Source: Thiomargarita sp.
GTDB lineage: Bacteria; Pseudomonadota; Gammaproteobacteria; Beggiatoales; Beggiatoaceae
NCBI GenBank assembly: GCA_020718845.1
Contig: DYRG01000006.1
Span: 1-64,000, forward strand
Direction of reading: 5' to 3'
DNA length: 64,000 bases
Part shown: one piece after another, positions 1-9,495 of the stretch
Position numbering within the stretch: position 1 is the first letter of the stretch
Layout of the letters: every line of letters begins with the position of its first letter
The notes under the pieces: model-generated
Seen by the model: the letters and a program-made list of their open reading frames with translations, nothing else
What the model was told of the DNA's origin: nothing
The model's database searches: none
Program-made: the position numbers and the translations under genes

Positions 1-3000
1 GATTGCTCAGTACATCAGTTGCAATGAGTTTGGTGCGAATTACAAAACTATTATTGGTAGTTGTGTTGTCTCCTTGAACAACTACATTACCAAAACTAAA
101 GGTTATATCTTTGCCATCATCTGCAGTTGTTCCTAAGAGTACCGCATGAGAAAGTGTGACATTTGTTCCCGTAACTTCATTTTGATCGCTGAAGGGTTGT
201 GTTAAGAAAGTTCCATCACCAGCATCAGTGATTATTTGATAACCAAAAGATGGATCAAAACGCATTCCGAGAGGAACATTATCAATCACTCTTAGGTTTT
301 GAGTTGTTCCCTCGGGTAAGGTGACTTTAATATCGTAATAAACGCCTTCACCAACGACAACCATTTGATTTGAAGTGAAAGGCTCTGTAGTATAACTTCC
401 ATTCACACCAATCGTTACAAAACCTTTAGCAATATCTGGAATTGCAATGGGTTTTGTTGCAATCGCATTAGAGGAATAATCATTAGTTAAATTACCCCCA
501 ACTTGAGCACCATCTAACATTACACCTAACGTTCTTTCTCCAATAACTTCATTTGGTAAATTAGAGGATTTTGTAATATAAGCGGTGGTTTCTAACGTTT
601 CTCTTGCTGCAACGTTATCGGTTAATTTGCCTGTAAATGAGAATGTAACAGATTGGTTTTTGTCAATAAATCCTAGTGATTCATTTATGGGTTTGAAAAC
701 AACAGTGTCGAGTGTGCCATCATTATTACCAATTAAATCCGCAAAAGTATATTCCCAACCACTTGGCGTTACATTTGCTACGATATTAGTAAATTTATTT
801 AAATCAATGGGTTCTTTAATTTCAACGCCCCACGCGCCTAATCCGCCGCTGTTTCCTAAAACGATATTAAAAGTAACATTATCTCCCGCATCTGCTGTGC
901 CAGTTGCTCCCCCATTTGTACTGAGCAACGAATGGGTTAATGTTAAATCGGGTTCTATAACACTTAACGTAAATTCTTTAGAAGTAAAATCCCATGTATT
1001 TAAATGTAAAATTGCTTTATTTTTAGGTTGGCTTTGCTCACTTGCAGGGGTTGCTGGATTATCGCCACGAATACCCGTTTGATTGAGCACTTTCATATCA
1101 TACTCAATCACAAAACGATTTAATGATGTATCTAATGGCGTGAAATTAACGGTGTTACCTTGTAAAACTTCTTTTGTGAACTCATTAGCACCAGAAGCAT
1201 CAGGATTAGGTTTGTTATAAACACTGTCAAATTTAAAAATGAGAGTTGAACTGTCTTTGACATCTATATCACTAGAAACTAAAGTTGCACCATGCTCATA
1301 ATAGTTTGTACCGCCAATTTGCACTGATCCGTCAAATGTACCCGTTAAACCCTGCCCGTAATAATAAATTTTTGCACTATTTGCAACATAAGTTAAACCT
1401 TTGTCATGAATATCGGTTAAAGTTAAATTATTAGCTAAACCATCGTTCATATTTACTTCTAAACGATAGGTAACAACTTCACCTGGAGTTACAAATAAAC
1501 TGGTGGTTGCGGTTTGATCAGTTTTAACGACACTTTTATCGCTAATGAAAGCATCGTTCTTTATTTTAGTAGTAGAATCTTGAAACCACATCGTTGCCGC
1601 TTCTTCAGGCTTTATCATGGTTACAAGTGAAGTACTATTATCTGTAATAAAAATACCCGTTCCGTCTAATACTCTGCTAGTTGAATCAAAGTATTTAAGA
1701 TTTAAGCCACCTTCATGTCCCGCATAACTTAATAAGGTGACTTGATTGACAATTTTTGAACCAGGTTGAATGGTATCTGTTACTTTTAATTCATAAGTCA
1801 TTACCGCGATGTTTGTTCCAACGGAAACTTCTAATAATGACATATCATTAACGGATTTATTAGAGGTAGAACCATCTTGTGTTCCACTAGAATCAGCGGC
1901 TGGAACTTGTCCTTTTCCTAACGCACTGGTTGTCCCATCATCTAAAATGATTTGAAAAGCGGTTGCATCATTTAAGCGTGTTTCATCTTGATAAACAAAA
2001 GAACTTGCAAAGTTATAAGTAATGGCATTTTGAACATACTTGGAAATATCGTCAGATTTGTAAGAATAAGTATAACCCGCGTTTTCAAAGAAACCCGTGA
2101 AATCAAATGACGGATCGGCTACATTGTCCCAAGTGAAAGTATTGCTTGTATTCCAATAGGTTTCTGGATTGGTTAAATCAGTGAAGAAAGTATTGTTTAA
2201 ACCATCTACAAAAGTAGCGGTTACAGAAAAGGTCGGATCGACGGGATTCCACGTTAAAGTTTTAGCATTTTCCCAATAAAGGGTGGGAACGTCAGAATCG
2301 ATGTAATATTCTTTGCCAGAACTGGTAAGAATCTTTCCATACCAACCGATTTCACGACCACTCGCATCTCCTTTTCCATCAGAAATATTAATATCTAAAC
2401 CAGTGGCGGGAATTTTATAGCCAACGGGGATGCTATCTTGTAAAACCACATCGTGCGCATCTCCAGTTCCTTTGTTTTCTAAACTCACCGCAAAACGAAT
2501 GACATCACCCGCATCCGCACCATCGCTAATATTTGCATCCCAAGGATTAGATTTAGCCGGATCGTTAGGATCAGTAGTAACCTTTTCAAATGCCTCACCG
2601 TTTAATAAACCAGTAAATCCACCGCCATAGTTTTGAACCGGTTTAATTTGTAATCCATTGACACCGGGAAGAAAATCCGTTCCTGGGCGAGTGGTGGCGA
2701 CTGCACCTTTTTTAATGAAAATATCGGGTTGCGTTAAGAAAATTTGAACAATATTGGTGGTTGAACTCGATGTGCCTTTGGTATTTCCATAAGCCGCATC
2801 CGCTTGATTTGTAAGGAAAAACCCATCTTTTGCAAACGGACGATCCGCCACTTGAACGCTAATTAACAAATCTAAAGTTTTATTTCTATCCGCGCCACTC
2901 ATGTCAGCGTGATCAGCGTCGAACTTTCCAAAATTCAAAATAACGGTATTTGCAGCCGCATTAACTGAAATATCGGGTCCATTGGTATGATCGGTTACAA

Positions 3001-6000
3001 ATCCTGTTTTTCCATATAAAGTGTGAAACGTATCTAAAGGACCGAGCGCAACGTGACCGGCATCGGGAGCATTTGAAGTTGTATTGTGAATATCTAAGGT
3101 TGTATCAACAATTTTATAAACATCTTTTGCCATATCAAAAACGGGTAATGGCAAATAATCGGTAATTAAAAAACCTTCGCTATCTGCTGCGGGCATAGAA
3201 ATAGTTAAACGGTAAGTGACCGTATCACCCGGAGAAACTCGCGGAGGAATTAAGTAAGAGGTGCTATCATTAATCGCATAAATAGATTTGGTCATTTTCG
3301 GAGCTTCAATTTTGATGCTTGCCGAACTCACATCACCAATATGCGTATTGAAATAGGTATAACCATTATGCGGATCGAGCAAAGAACCATCTATGGTTAC
3401 ATCATTTTTTAATTCATCTAAGCTATCAACACTCTTGTCGCCCGTGAAATCGGCAGCACTAAAACCGTTTGTTAAATAAATATCACTAAAATTCTCTTGA
3501 ATGACAGTTTGAAAAATAATCTTTCCTGTCATTTGTCCTGAATAATCTCCTCGAGTGAAAGCGGGATCATAATCATCCGCATTAACCCCACTGCCAATTA
3601 AACGCCCACCATCTCTTCCTGCCGCATCTAGTTCATCTGAAACTTTAAAAGTTAAAACTGTTTCGCCTGTGAAAGTATTTGAATTAACTGGAGGATTTGA
3701 CCACCAGCCTGCACTTCCATAACTTGGATTTGAATTAATTTTCCAATCAAAATGTGAACCACTACCCGTTAAGTCTCCAGCGGTTGCATCATCTACTTTA
3801 ACAACGGGTTCAGGCACGAAACCAGTAAAATTAGCGGAATAATCAGCACCTGTTGGATAATCAATGACAATAATTGGGGTAAAATTCGTATTCAAACGCT
3901 GACCGTCGCTAAAAGTATCTTTAACAACAACGTCATCAAAGGCAAAATAATCAGAGACTTGGAACTCTAAAACATATTGTAAAGTTGTCCCAGGTAAAAT
4001 CGGCGCACTTCCATCGGCGGGTTTTACGCTTTTTTGAATGGCAATGGGTTTGTCGGTCATGCTGTAGGAAGCGGTCACGCCTGATTCGACATTTGTGACA
4101 TTTACGTCAAAAGTGGTGGAATTGCCTGCTGATGGGGTTATGAAATGCGTTACATTGTTATAAACATCATCATGATAGCTACCATCTAAACCAAATGTGC
4201 CGCTAAATTTTGTACCGCCATCCCCCCGATCATTATCGACATAAATCGCGTTCGCGCCCACAACGTTTGTTGAGTTAGCCCACACCCCCGTGCTTGGTGG
4301 CAATACAGGGATAGGTGTAACTCCTCCCGCGCTAGGTTGAGGAATCCCTTGATATTCAGGCACATACACTTTATAAGTAAAAACCGCTTCGCCGCCGCCA
4401 ACACCGACGATAGGCGTATCGATAAACACCCTAAATTGATTATCTGGAATGCCGTCTGTCCCATCGGCGGGAATTGAACCATTAGCTGGCGTTGCACCAT
4501 TATTTGTATGTAAATCAAGGGTTGTTAAGGGATAATCAGTTTTAGGTTCGTATTTGGTCATTGCCAAACCGTGTGATTCGGTCAAAGTTCCCAAATAGCG
4601 CAAATTGGTCGGTAATATATCTTCAAATCCCACATGATCAATCGTGACATCTTTCGCCACATTCACCGTCACAGTATAAGTGCGCGGATAATCTTTTCCT
4701 GTGGCGGTTTCTGCTTCGGGTGCATCGCCAGTTTTGGTGACGGTGATAATTGTAGGGGTAATGACACCAGTGACTTTCGTACCAATGATAGAGGGATCGG
4801 CAGCCATTATGAGATTGTGTGAGGAATCGTACCTAGCGTTCTGGTTATCTAGCGCATCTTGACCAAAGCGAAAGCCTGGCGTTGCACTAAAAGTATAATC
4901 ATGATCATAGCGTGCGCCCCCTGTTTCGACCGGTTGAGAAAGCGTAATTGCATTTCCTGAACTGTCCTCTGAAGGAATTAATAAATTTAAATTAGAGCTG
5001 GTATTATATTTTAGTTCATTATTTGCGAAAGTGATGGTTGCAACGGGTTGATTATCAACAAAACTTCCGAAAGGAACTTGCACTACATACCAACGATCGC
5101 CCGTTTTCAAATTTGCAGTGCTGGGAGGTGTAAAATTATTTGATTGAAATGGATGAAAGGCTGTCGTATCGTACATGAATTCTTTTTTTATTGTTTGACC
5201 ACCCGCTTCCCAATCTGGACTCAAAGAAATCCAAGATTCTTTTCCCGAAACAGGGTCTTTAAAGAAATAAAATTCGTGAACTAAATAACCTTGATTTAAT
5301 GGATAACCCAAATAAGTCGCTTGTCCTAATTTCACTTCTCGCGGAACAATTAAATCAACAACGGGTCCATAACCTGTATTAGTTGGACTACTTGGACTAT
5401 AAGAACCATCATCATTTTGAAAACTTACTGAGAAATCAAAATTTTTATTTAATAAATGATCACCCATTCCTCCTAAACTTACGACAGGTTCGGCTATTCC
5501 TCCTAAATAGATTTCTGCTTGACTAGAGAATGGGGTGGTTTCTATTTTGCCAATGTGGGTTTCTAAAAGGAAATCACCGCCTAATGTTTCGGGGGCAGTA
5601 TCATTTGAGGACGCGGCAATATCTGCTTGAGTTAATTCAGAGAGTTTCTTGACAAATTCAACGCCTGTTTCATTCGCGGTAACATTACAACCGTAAATTA
5701 AAATATCTGCGTCTTGCGTTAAATGGGTTTTCCAGCTTTCAAAATCTTGGGTATGTTCTTTTAAATTTTCAGTGTTTAAATGCGTTTGAGCAATGTTTAA
5801 CTCGGCATTTGAACCGTGTGAGAAAATATGAATTGCATTAATAGAAATATCTGATTTGTTTAAAGTTTCGGTAATTTGTTGTAAGCCGTCTTTTGAACCA
5901 TCTAAAATAACGATTTGTAAATTTGTATTAGGTTTGCTTTGTAAATCTTTAATTAAGTCTTGATAATTAGAAATATTATTATCAATGAAAACGATTTCAT

Positions 6001-6343
6001 GGCGTTGAGGAATTTCATTTGGTTCGGGCGCAACCTGGGTGTCGTCGGCGGAAATAAGGGTGGTTTTGGACGCAGATGCCTTTTCAATTGGTTGATTTAA
6101 TTGAGGTTTTTCAATCGTAGGGGTTTCTGTGGCGACGACAGTGGGTTGATCAGAATGCAACGCTTGATGAATGAGGGTTTGCAAAACATCGGGCGAATGA
6201 TGAAAGTCTTGTAAATCAGGGAGATGATCGAGCGCGGCAAACGGGTCGGCACTTAGCAAGACGCGATCTTCTAAGCGTTCGGCAAGCAGCGGACGCTTTT
6301 TGAACGGGGGAAATTTTTGAGAAGAGGGAGATTTGCGTTTCAT
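1..6343 (-). CDS. Giant LEPR-XLL / DUF4347 repeat protein, 3' end beyond window
   Basis: The minus frame from the ATG at 6343-6341 stays open to base 2, giving at least 2,114 codons with no stop; the C-terminus lies outside the window. Residues 19-33 read LLAERLEDRVLLSAD, a variant of the LEPR-XLL N-terminal motif found on very large putative surface proteins of Gram-negative bacteria. A DUF4347-like domain follows at about residues 115-280 (it includes a HIFSHG stretch and an ILIYGCNV stretch). The rest is a chain of Asp/Thr/Asn-rich beta-sandwich modules of the DUF11 or isopeptide-forming fimbrial D2 kind, with phrases such as GDTVTYRLTI, GEVVTYRLEV and VYYDIKVTLPEGT. No classical signal peptide is visible. 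A ribosome site AGGT (6351-6354) sits 7 nt before the ATG. Role in adhesion or a sheath is inference. Start and frame are certain; function is not known. Confidence 0.9.
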   Translation of the reverse strand, partial: MKRKSPSSQKFPPFKKRPLLAERLEDRVLLSADPFAALDHLPDLQDFHHSPDVLQTLIHQALHSDQPTVVATETPTIEKPQLNQPIEKASASKTTLISADDTQVAPEPNEIPQRHEIVFIDNNISNYQDLIKDLQSKPNTNLQIVILDGSKDGLQQITETLNKSDISINAIHIFSHGSNAELNIAQTHLNTENLKEHTQDFESWKTHLTQDADILIYGCNVTANETGVEFVKKLSELTQADIAASSNDTAPETLGGDFLLETHIGKIETTPFSSQAEIYLGGIAEPVVSLGGMGDHLLNKNFDFSVSFQNDDGSYSPSSPTNTGYGPVVDLIVPREVKLGQATYLGYPLNQGYLVHEFYFFKDPVSGKESWISLSPDWEAGGQTIKKEFMYDTTAFHPFQSNNFTPPSTANLKTGDRWYVVQVPFGSFVDNQPVATITFANNELKYNTSSNLNLLIPSEDSSGNAITLSQPVETGGARYDHDYTFSATPGFRFGQDALDNQNARYDSSHNLIMAADPSIIGTKVTGVITPTIITVTKTGDAPEAETATGKDYPRTYTVTVNVAKDVTIDHVGFEDILPTNLRYLGTLTESHGLAMTKYEPKTDYPLTTLDLHTNNGATPANGSIPADGTDGIPDNQFRVFIDTPIVGVGGGEAVFTYKVYVPEYQGIPQPSAGGVTPIPVLPPSTGVWANSTNVVGANAIYVDNDRGDGGTKFSGTFGLDGSYHDDVYNNVTHFITPSAGNSTTFDVNVTNVESGVTASYSMTDKPIAIQKSVKPADGSAPILPGTTLQYVLEFQVSDYFAFDDVVVKDTFSDGQRLNTNFTPIIVIDYPTGADYSANFTGFVPEPVVKVDDATAGDLTGSGSHFDWKINSNPSYGSAGWWSNPPVNSNTFTGETVLTFKVSDELDAAGRDGGRLIGSGVNADDYDPAFTRGDYSGQMTGKIIFQTVIQENFSDIYLTNGFSAADFTGDKSVDSLDELKNDVTIDGSLLDPHNGYTYFNTHIGDVSSASIKIEAPKMTKSIYAINDSTSYLIPPRVSPGDTVTYRLTISMPAADSEGFLITDYLPLPVFDMAKDVYKIVDTTLDIHNTTSNAPDAGHVALGPLDTFHTLYGKTGFVTDHTNGPDISVNAAANTVILNFGKFDADHADMSGADRNKTLDLLISVQVADRPFAKDGFFLTNQADAAYGNTKGTSSSTTNIVQIFLTQPDIFIKKGAVATTRPGTDFLPGVNGLQIKPVQNYGGGFTGLLNGEAFEKVTTDPNDPAKSNPWDANISDGADAGDVIRFAVSLENKGTGDAHDVVLQDSIPVGYKIPATGLDINISDGKGDASGREIGWYGKILTSSGKEYYIDSDVPTLYWENAKTLTWNPVDPTFSVTATFVDGLNNTFFTDLTNPETYWNTSNTFTWDNVADPSFDFTGFFENAGYTYSYKSDDISKYVQNAITYNFASSFVYQDETRLNDATAFQIILDDGTTSALGKGQVPAADSSGTQDGSTSNKSVNDMSLLEVSVGTNIAVMTYELKVTDTIQPGSKIVNQVTLLSYAGHEGGLNLKYFDSTSRVLDGTGIFITDNSTSLVTMIKPEEAATMWFQDSTTKIKNDAFISDKSVVKTDQTATTSLFVTPGEVVTYRLEVNMNDGLANNLTLTDIHDKGLTYVANSAKIYYYGQGLTGTFDGSVQIGGTNYYEHGATLVSSDIDVKDSSTLIFKFDSVYNKPNPDASGANEFTKEVLQGNTVNFTPLDTSLNRFVIEYDMKVLNQTGIRGDNPATPASEQSQPKNKAILHLNTWDFTSKEFTLSVIEPDLTLTHSLLSTNGGATGTADAGDNVTFNIVLGNSGGLGAWGVEIKEPIDLNKFTNIVANVTPSGWEYTFADLIGNNDGTLDTVVFKPINESLGFIDKNQSVTFSFTGKLTDNVAARETLETTAYITKSSNLPNEVIGERTLGVMLDGAQVGGNLTNDYSSNAIATKPIAIPDIAKGFVTIGVNGSYTTEPFTSNQMVVVGEGVYYDIKVTLPEGTTQNLRVIDNVPLGMRFDPSFGYQIITDAGDGTFLTQPFSDQNEVTGTNVTLSHAVLLGTTADDGKDITFSFGNVVVQGDNTTTNNSFVIRTKLIATDVLSN

Positions 6344-6751
6344 AAAAACTACCTGTAAAAATGTTAAGGATTTTTTGAAGTTTGTGGTTCGATCTAAAAG
6401 AATTTTGCAAAAAACATTCCATAGCCTAACTCATTGTTTTAACTGTGAAATAAAGATTAAAATCGCCTTGCAAAAAGAAGGAGTGAATCAAAATGCAATG
6501 CAACTTGTTTTTTAGCGTGGGATAAAAGCAACTAACACATTATTTTGTGGTTAAAAGTAACCATTTCGATTCTCAACATAATATAATTAATTAAAAAATT
6601 CAAGCTATACTTTAATCATTCTATGAAAATAATTAATTTTTATAATGGGTTATGAAAAAATTTTCCCATCTTGTGTTACTTACGTTACAATAATATTGCA
6701 AAGCATTTGAAATAAAATATAAAATTTTAACTAAATGGGAGTCATATTTGT
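6344..6751. other. Divergent intergenic region, giant gene / pyrB
   Basis: About 400 bp of strongly AT-rich sequence between two divergently read genes, so it should hold promoters for both. Short open frames here start inside the giant gene or lack ribosome sites and are not believed. No riboswitch, tRNA or repeat was recognised. Confidence 0.6.
6696..6723 (+). promoter_or_regulatory. Candidate sigma-70 promoter of pyrB
   Basis: TTGCAA at 6696-6701 and TATAAA at 6718-6723 are separated by 16 bp and would start transcription near 6730, about 20 nt before the pyrB ATG. A ribosome site GGGAG lies at 6737-6741. The surroundings are so AT-rich that chance matches are likely. Confidence 0.35.
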
Positions 6752-7726
6752 ATGATAAACAATATCCAATTTAATGATCGAGGAAAGTTACGACATTTTC
6801 TCGCCATTGAGGGTTTGTCGAAAGAGCTTTTAGTTCACATTCTCGACACCGCTCAATCCTTTATTCATCCCGATCATCAAACCATTAAGAAAATCCCTCT
6901 TTTACGCGGCAAAGCGGTGATGAATTTGTTCTTCGAACCCAGCACTCGAACTAGAACAACTTTTGAAATCGCTGCGAAACGTTTATCGGCGGATGTAATT
7001 AATTTCAATATTAGTGCATCTTCCTCGAGCAAAGGCGAATCTTTAACCGATATGTTGCACAATTTAGAAGCCATGTTTTGCGATATGTTTGTGGTCAGAC
7101 ACGCGGCGAGCGGCGCGGCACATTTTATTGCCGAACACATTTCCCCGCACGTTCATGTGGTGAATGCGGGCGACGGTTGCCACGAACATCCCACCCAAGC
7201 GATGCTCGATGCGCTAACGATTCGACAACATAAAGGCGATTTTAGCCCGTTAAAAGTGGCGATTGTCGGTGATATTCTGCATTCGAGAGTCGCCAGATCG
7301 TTGATTCATGCGTTGAATATTTTAGGGGCAAACGAAGTTCGAGTCATCGCGCCTAAGACCTTGATTCCAAAGGATGCTGAACAATTGGGCGTGCAAGTTC
7401 ATCATAATTTACGCCAAGGCATTAAAAACGTTGATGTTATTGTGATGTTGCGATTACAACGTGAACGTATGCAGAGCGCTGCGTTACTTCCGAGCGCGCA
7501 TGAATTTTTCCAAACCTATGGTTTAACAGAAGATATTTTGAAATTCGCCCACCCCAACGCGATAGTTATGCACCCAGGTCCGATCAATCGAGGCGTTGAA
7601 ATTGCTTCAAGCGTCGCCGACGGTAAAAAATCTGTTATTTTACAACAAGTTAGCAACGGGATCGCCGTCCGCATGGCAGTCATGGCATTAGCTATGGGCG
7701 TTCCTTTAGAAGAATCTGGAGAATAA
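6752..7726 (+). CDS. pyrB: Aspartate carbamoyltransferase catalytic subunit
   Basis: Condenses carbamoyl phosphate with aspartate to carbamoyl aspartate, the committed step of pyrimidine synthesis. The 324-residue protein carries the carbamoyl-phosphate loop [12 protein letters not shown], the [10 protein letters not shown] segment and, near the C-terminus, [10 protein letters not shown]. Length and motifs match the Pseudomonas-type enzyme, which needs a dihydroorotase-like partner (PyrC') to assemble; such a partner is encoded at 9496-10764. In relatives the two genes are adjacent; here about 1.8 kb of accessory genes lie between them on the same strand. No regulatory subunit gene (pyrI) is present. 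Start chosen for the GGGAG ribosome site 10 nt upstream. Confidence 0.97.
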   Translation: MINNIQFNDRGKLRHFLAIEGLSKELLVHILDTAQSFIHPDHQTIKKIPLLRGKAVMNLFFEPSTRTRTTFEIAAKRLSADVINFNISASSSSKGESLTDMLHNLEAMFCDMFVVRHAASGAAHFIAEHISPHVHVVNAGDGCHEHPTQAMLDALTIRQHKGDFSPLKVAIVGDILHSRVARSLIHALNILGANEVRVIAPKTLIPKDAEQLGVQVHHNLRQGIKNVDVIVMLRLQRERMQSAALLPSAHEFFQTYGLTEDILKFAHPNAIVMHPGPINRGVEIASSVADGKKSVILQQVSNGIAVRMAVMALAMGVPLEESGE

Positions 7727-7731
7727 AACAA

Positions 7732-8795
7732 ATGGAACAACGCCAACTTTATTTAGATTTATTACGGATTATTTCCATTTTCGCAGTCATTACTTTACAC
7801 GTTGCTGCGTCGATTGCGGGGAATTTTTCAAAAGTTCCTCCCGATCATTGGATGGTTGCAAACATCATTGATTCTATTACACGTTTTTGCGTGCCAGTTT
7901 TTTTCATGATTAGTGGCGCATTAGTGTTAGGAGATAATAGAAACTATCAATTTTCTTATCTTTTTCGTAAAAGAATTTTGAGGATTTTGATACCTTTTAT
8001 TATTTGGTCGTTGTTCTATCTTTATTATTTTCAACAACAACCTTCTTTTGATCTACTTAATGGACTTTATACTATAACAATTAAGCCCGCCATGTATCAT
8101 TTAAGCCCGCCATGTATCATTTATGGTTTGTTTATCCACTCATTGGTTTGTATTTATTGATTCCCTTATTAGGTACTTTTGTTACTCATGCAAAGGATTC
8201 AATAATTCATTATTTTTTGATTTTATGGTTCATAGTTACTATTTTAAATTTATTACTTAATACATTAGTTGGCTATCAACCTCCGATTTTTTCATTACCA
8301 AAGAATCTTGAAGAAGTTTGGTTATACACTGGTTATTTTGTATTAGGTTTTTATTTATCAAAAAAATCCTTTAATTTCAATAAATTACTGCCTATTTTTT
8401 TGATTGTTAGTGGCATTGTTATTACGATTTTAGCAACGGATTATTTTAGTTATAAACACGGCAGATTTTATGATGTGTTTTACCGTTACACAACACCTAA
8501 TGTTTTAATGGTTTCGATAGGTGTGTTTTGGATCATTCAAATGCTTTCCTCTAAATTAGAAACCCTTAAACCGATGAGTCGTTCTTTGTTAATTAAGTTA
8601 TCAGAAGCAAGTTTTGGGATTTATCTGATGCACATTATAATTCTTAATCAAGTCAATATCAGATTGCATTTAGATGCTAATACTTTTCATCCCGCGATTG
8701 GTATTTTATTAACATCGGTTTGTGTGTTTATTATTTCTGCGGTTTTAACACATTTGATTCGTCAAATACCGTTTATTGGAAAATGGGTTGCTTAA
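7732..8795 (+). pseudogene. Acyltransferase 3 family membrane protein, frameshifted by a 20 bp tandem duplication
   Basis: Two overlapping frames, 7732-8160 and 8112-8795, are the N- and C-terminal parts of one acyltransferase-3 (OafA/WecH-like) membrane protein. The first begins MEQRQLYLDLLRIISIFAVI with an early histidine in TLHVAAS, and has hydrophobic segments typical of the family. The break coincides with a perfect 20 bp direct duplication at 8081-8120. Removing one copy restores a single 347-residue protein whose junction reads KPAMYHLWFVYPLIGLYLLI, a conserved segment of this family. Such enzymes O-acetylate surface sugars or peptidoglycan; the substrate is unknown here. It begins 5 nt after pyrB. 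It could be a dead gene or a phase-variable one, since slippage between the copies could restore the frame. Confidence 0.88.
8081..8120. repeat. Perfect 20 bp tandem duplication inside the acyltransferase
   Basis: Bases 8081-8100 and 8101-8120 are identical. Because 20 is not a multiple of three, the extra copy shifts the reading frame. The duplication covers the start of the conserved YHLWF segment. Confidence 0.97.
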
Positions 8796-8807
8796 AGGAT
8801 AAGAAAA

Positions 8808-9032
8808 ATGAATCTTATGATGATTGCGGAACACAAACTAAACTTAATTCATCAACTTAATGAATTACCTGAAGAATTGGTATTTGAGTTAGAAACAATT
8901 ATTTCACGACTCAAAGAAAATTCGCTATCCCAAAAAAAGGGCTTAAAAGCATTATTAACTTCTTGGAAACCTTTAGAGGAAGAGTTCCCTAAAATAGAAG
9001 ACTATCCTCCAAAAATAGAGGACATTTTTTAA
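8808..9032 (+). CDS. Small VapB-like antitoxin of a PIN toxin pair
   Basis: A 74-residue acidic protein whose stop overlaps the start of the PIN toxin by one base (TAATG), the usual antitoxin-first layout. The N-terminal half is predicted helical (IAEHKLNLIHQLNELPEELV). The C-terminal tail is charged, with a doubled PKIED motif, and would be the toxin-wrapping part by analogy with VapB. No clear ribbon-helix-helix or AbrB domain was recognised, so it is called an antitoxin mainly from position, size and tail. Start at ATG 8808 follows an AAGGAT-type ribosome site about 8 nt upstream. Confidence 0.72.
   Translation: MNLMMIAEHKLNLIHQLNELPEELVFELETIISRLKENSLSQKKGLKALLTSWKPLEEEFPKIEDYPPKIEDIF
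8988..9029. repeat. Imperfect 21 nt tandem repeat in the antitoxin tail
   Basis: Codons at 8988-9008 and 9009-9029 encode PKIEDYP and PKIEDIF. The first five residues are identical, with mostly third-base differences, which looks like an older in-frame 21 nt duplication. Confidence 0.6.
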
Positions 9033-9472
9033 TGCAAAAATATTTGTTAGATACAAATATTCTATCCGCATTGATTAAACAACCTCAAAGTGCTTTAGCA
9101 CAGAAAGTGGCGCATTTAGAACATGAAATTTGTACCAGTGTGATTGTCGCTTGTGAATTGCGTTATGGGGTAGAGAAAAAAGGTTCGCCATTATTAGCAA
9201 TAAAAGTTGAATCCTTGTTAAATGAAATTCCTGTGTTGCCATTGGAATATGAAACTGTTAGTCAACATTATGCAACATTGCGCGTTTTTTTAGAGAAACA
9301 AGGGTTAGTAATTGGTGCAAATGATATGTTAATTGCTGCAAATGATATGTTAATTGCTGCACACACATTGGCATTAGATGCAACATTGATCACAGCAAAC
9401 ATCGGAGAATTTAAACGTGTCCCTCAGTTACGAGTTGAAAATTGGTTAGAAATTGAGCAAATAAATTCGTAA
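9032..9472 (+). CDS. vapC: VapC-type PIN-domain ribonuclease toxin with duplicated active-site segment
   Basis: A PIN-domain protein of 146 residues: LLDTNILS holds Asp7, ACELRYG holds Glu42, and the third acidic motif GANDMLIAA holds Asp98. VapC toxins cleave RNA, often tRNA or rRNA, using these acidic residues with Mg or Mn. Here the third motif occurs twice in a row (NDMLIAA NDMLIAA, Asp98 and Asp105) because of an in-frame 21 bp tandem duplication, adding 7 residues to a helix that is otherwise length-conserved. The TATLITAN-like region after it is intact (ATLITANIGEF). The protein may be inactive or altered. It is translationally coupled to the antitoxin and lies between pyrB and pyrC'. 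Confidence 0.92.
   Translation: MQKYLLDTNILSALIKQPQSALAQKVAHLEHEICTSVIVACELRYGVEKKGSPLLAIKVESLLNEIPVLPLEYETVSQHYATLRVFLEKQGLVIGANDMLIAANDMLIAAHTLALDATLITANIGEFKRVPQLRVENWLEIEQINS
9316..9357. repeat. Perfect 21 bp tandem duplication inside vapC
   Basis: Bases 9316-9336 and 9337-9357 are identical. The unit encodes the catalytic NDMLIAA segment, so the insertion keeps frame and doubles a catalytic motif. Confidence 0.97.
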
Positions 9473-9495
9473 GATACGTTTTTTTGGGAGCAAAT

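Noticed and set aside
585-1082. Plus-strand frame of 165 codons opposite the giant gene
   Set aside because: It is antisense to an uninterrupted coding frame, lacks a ribosome site and has low-complexity composition.
4186-4518. Minus-strand 110-codon frame in the giant gene
   Set aside because: Out of phase with the long frame and without any recognisable domain.
6333-6515. 60-codon plus frame in the giant gene/pyrB gap
   Set aside because: Its start is within the divergent gene and it has no ribosome site or similarity.
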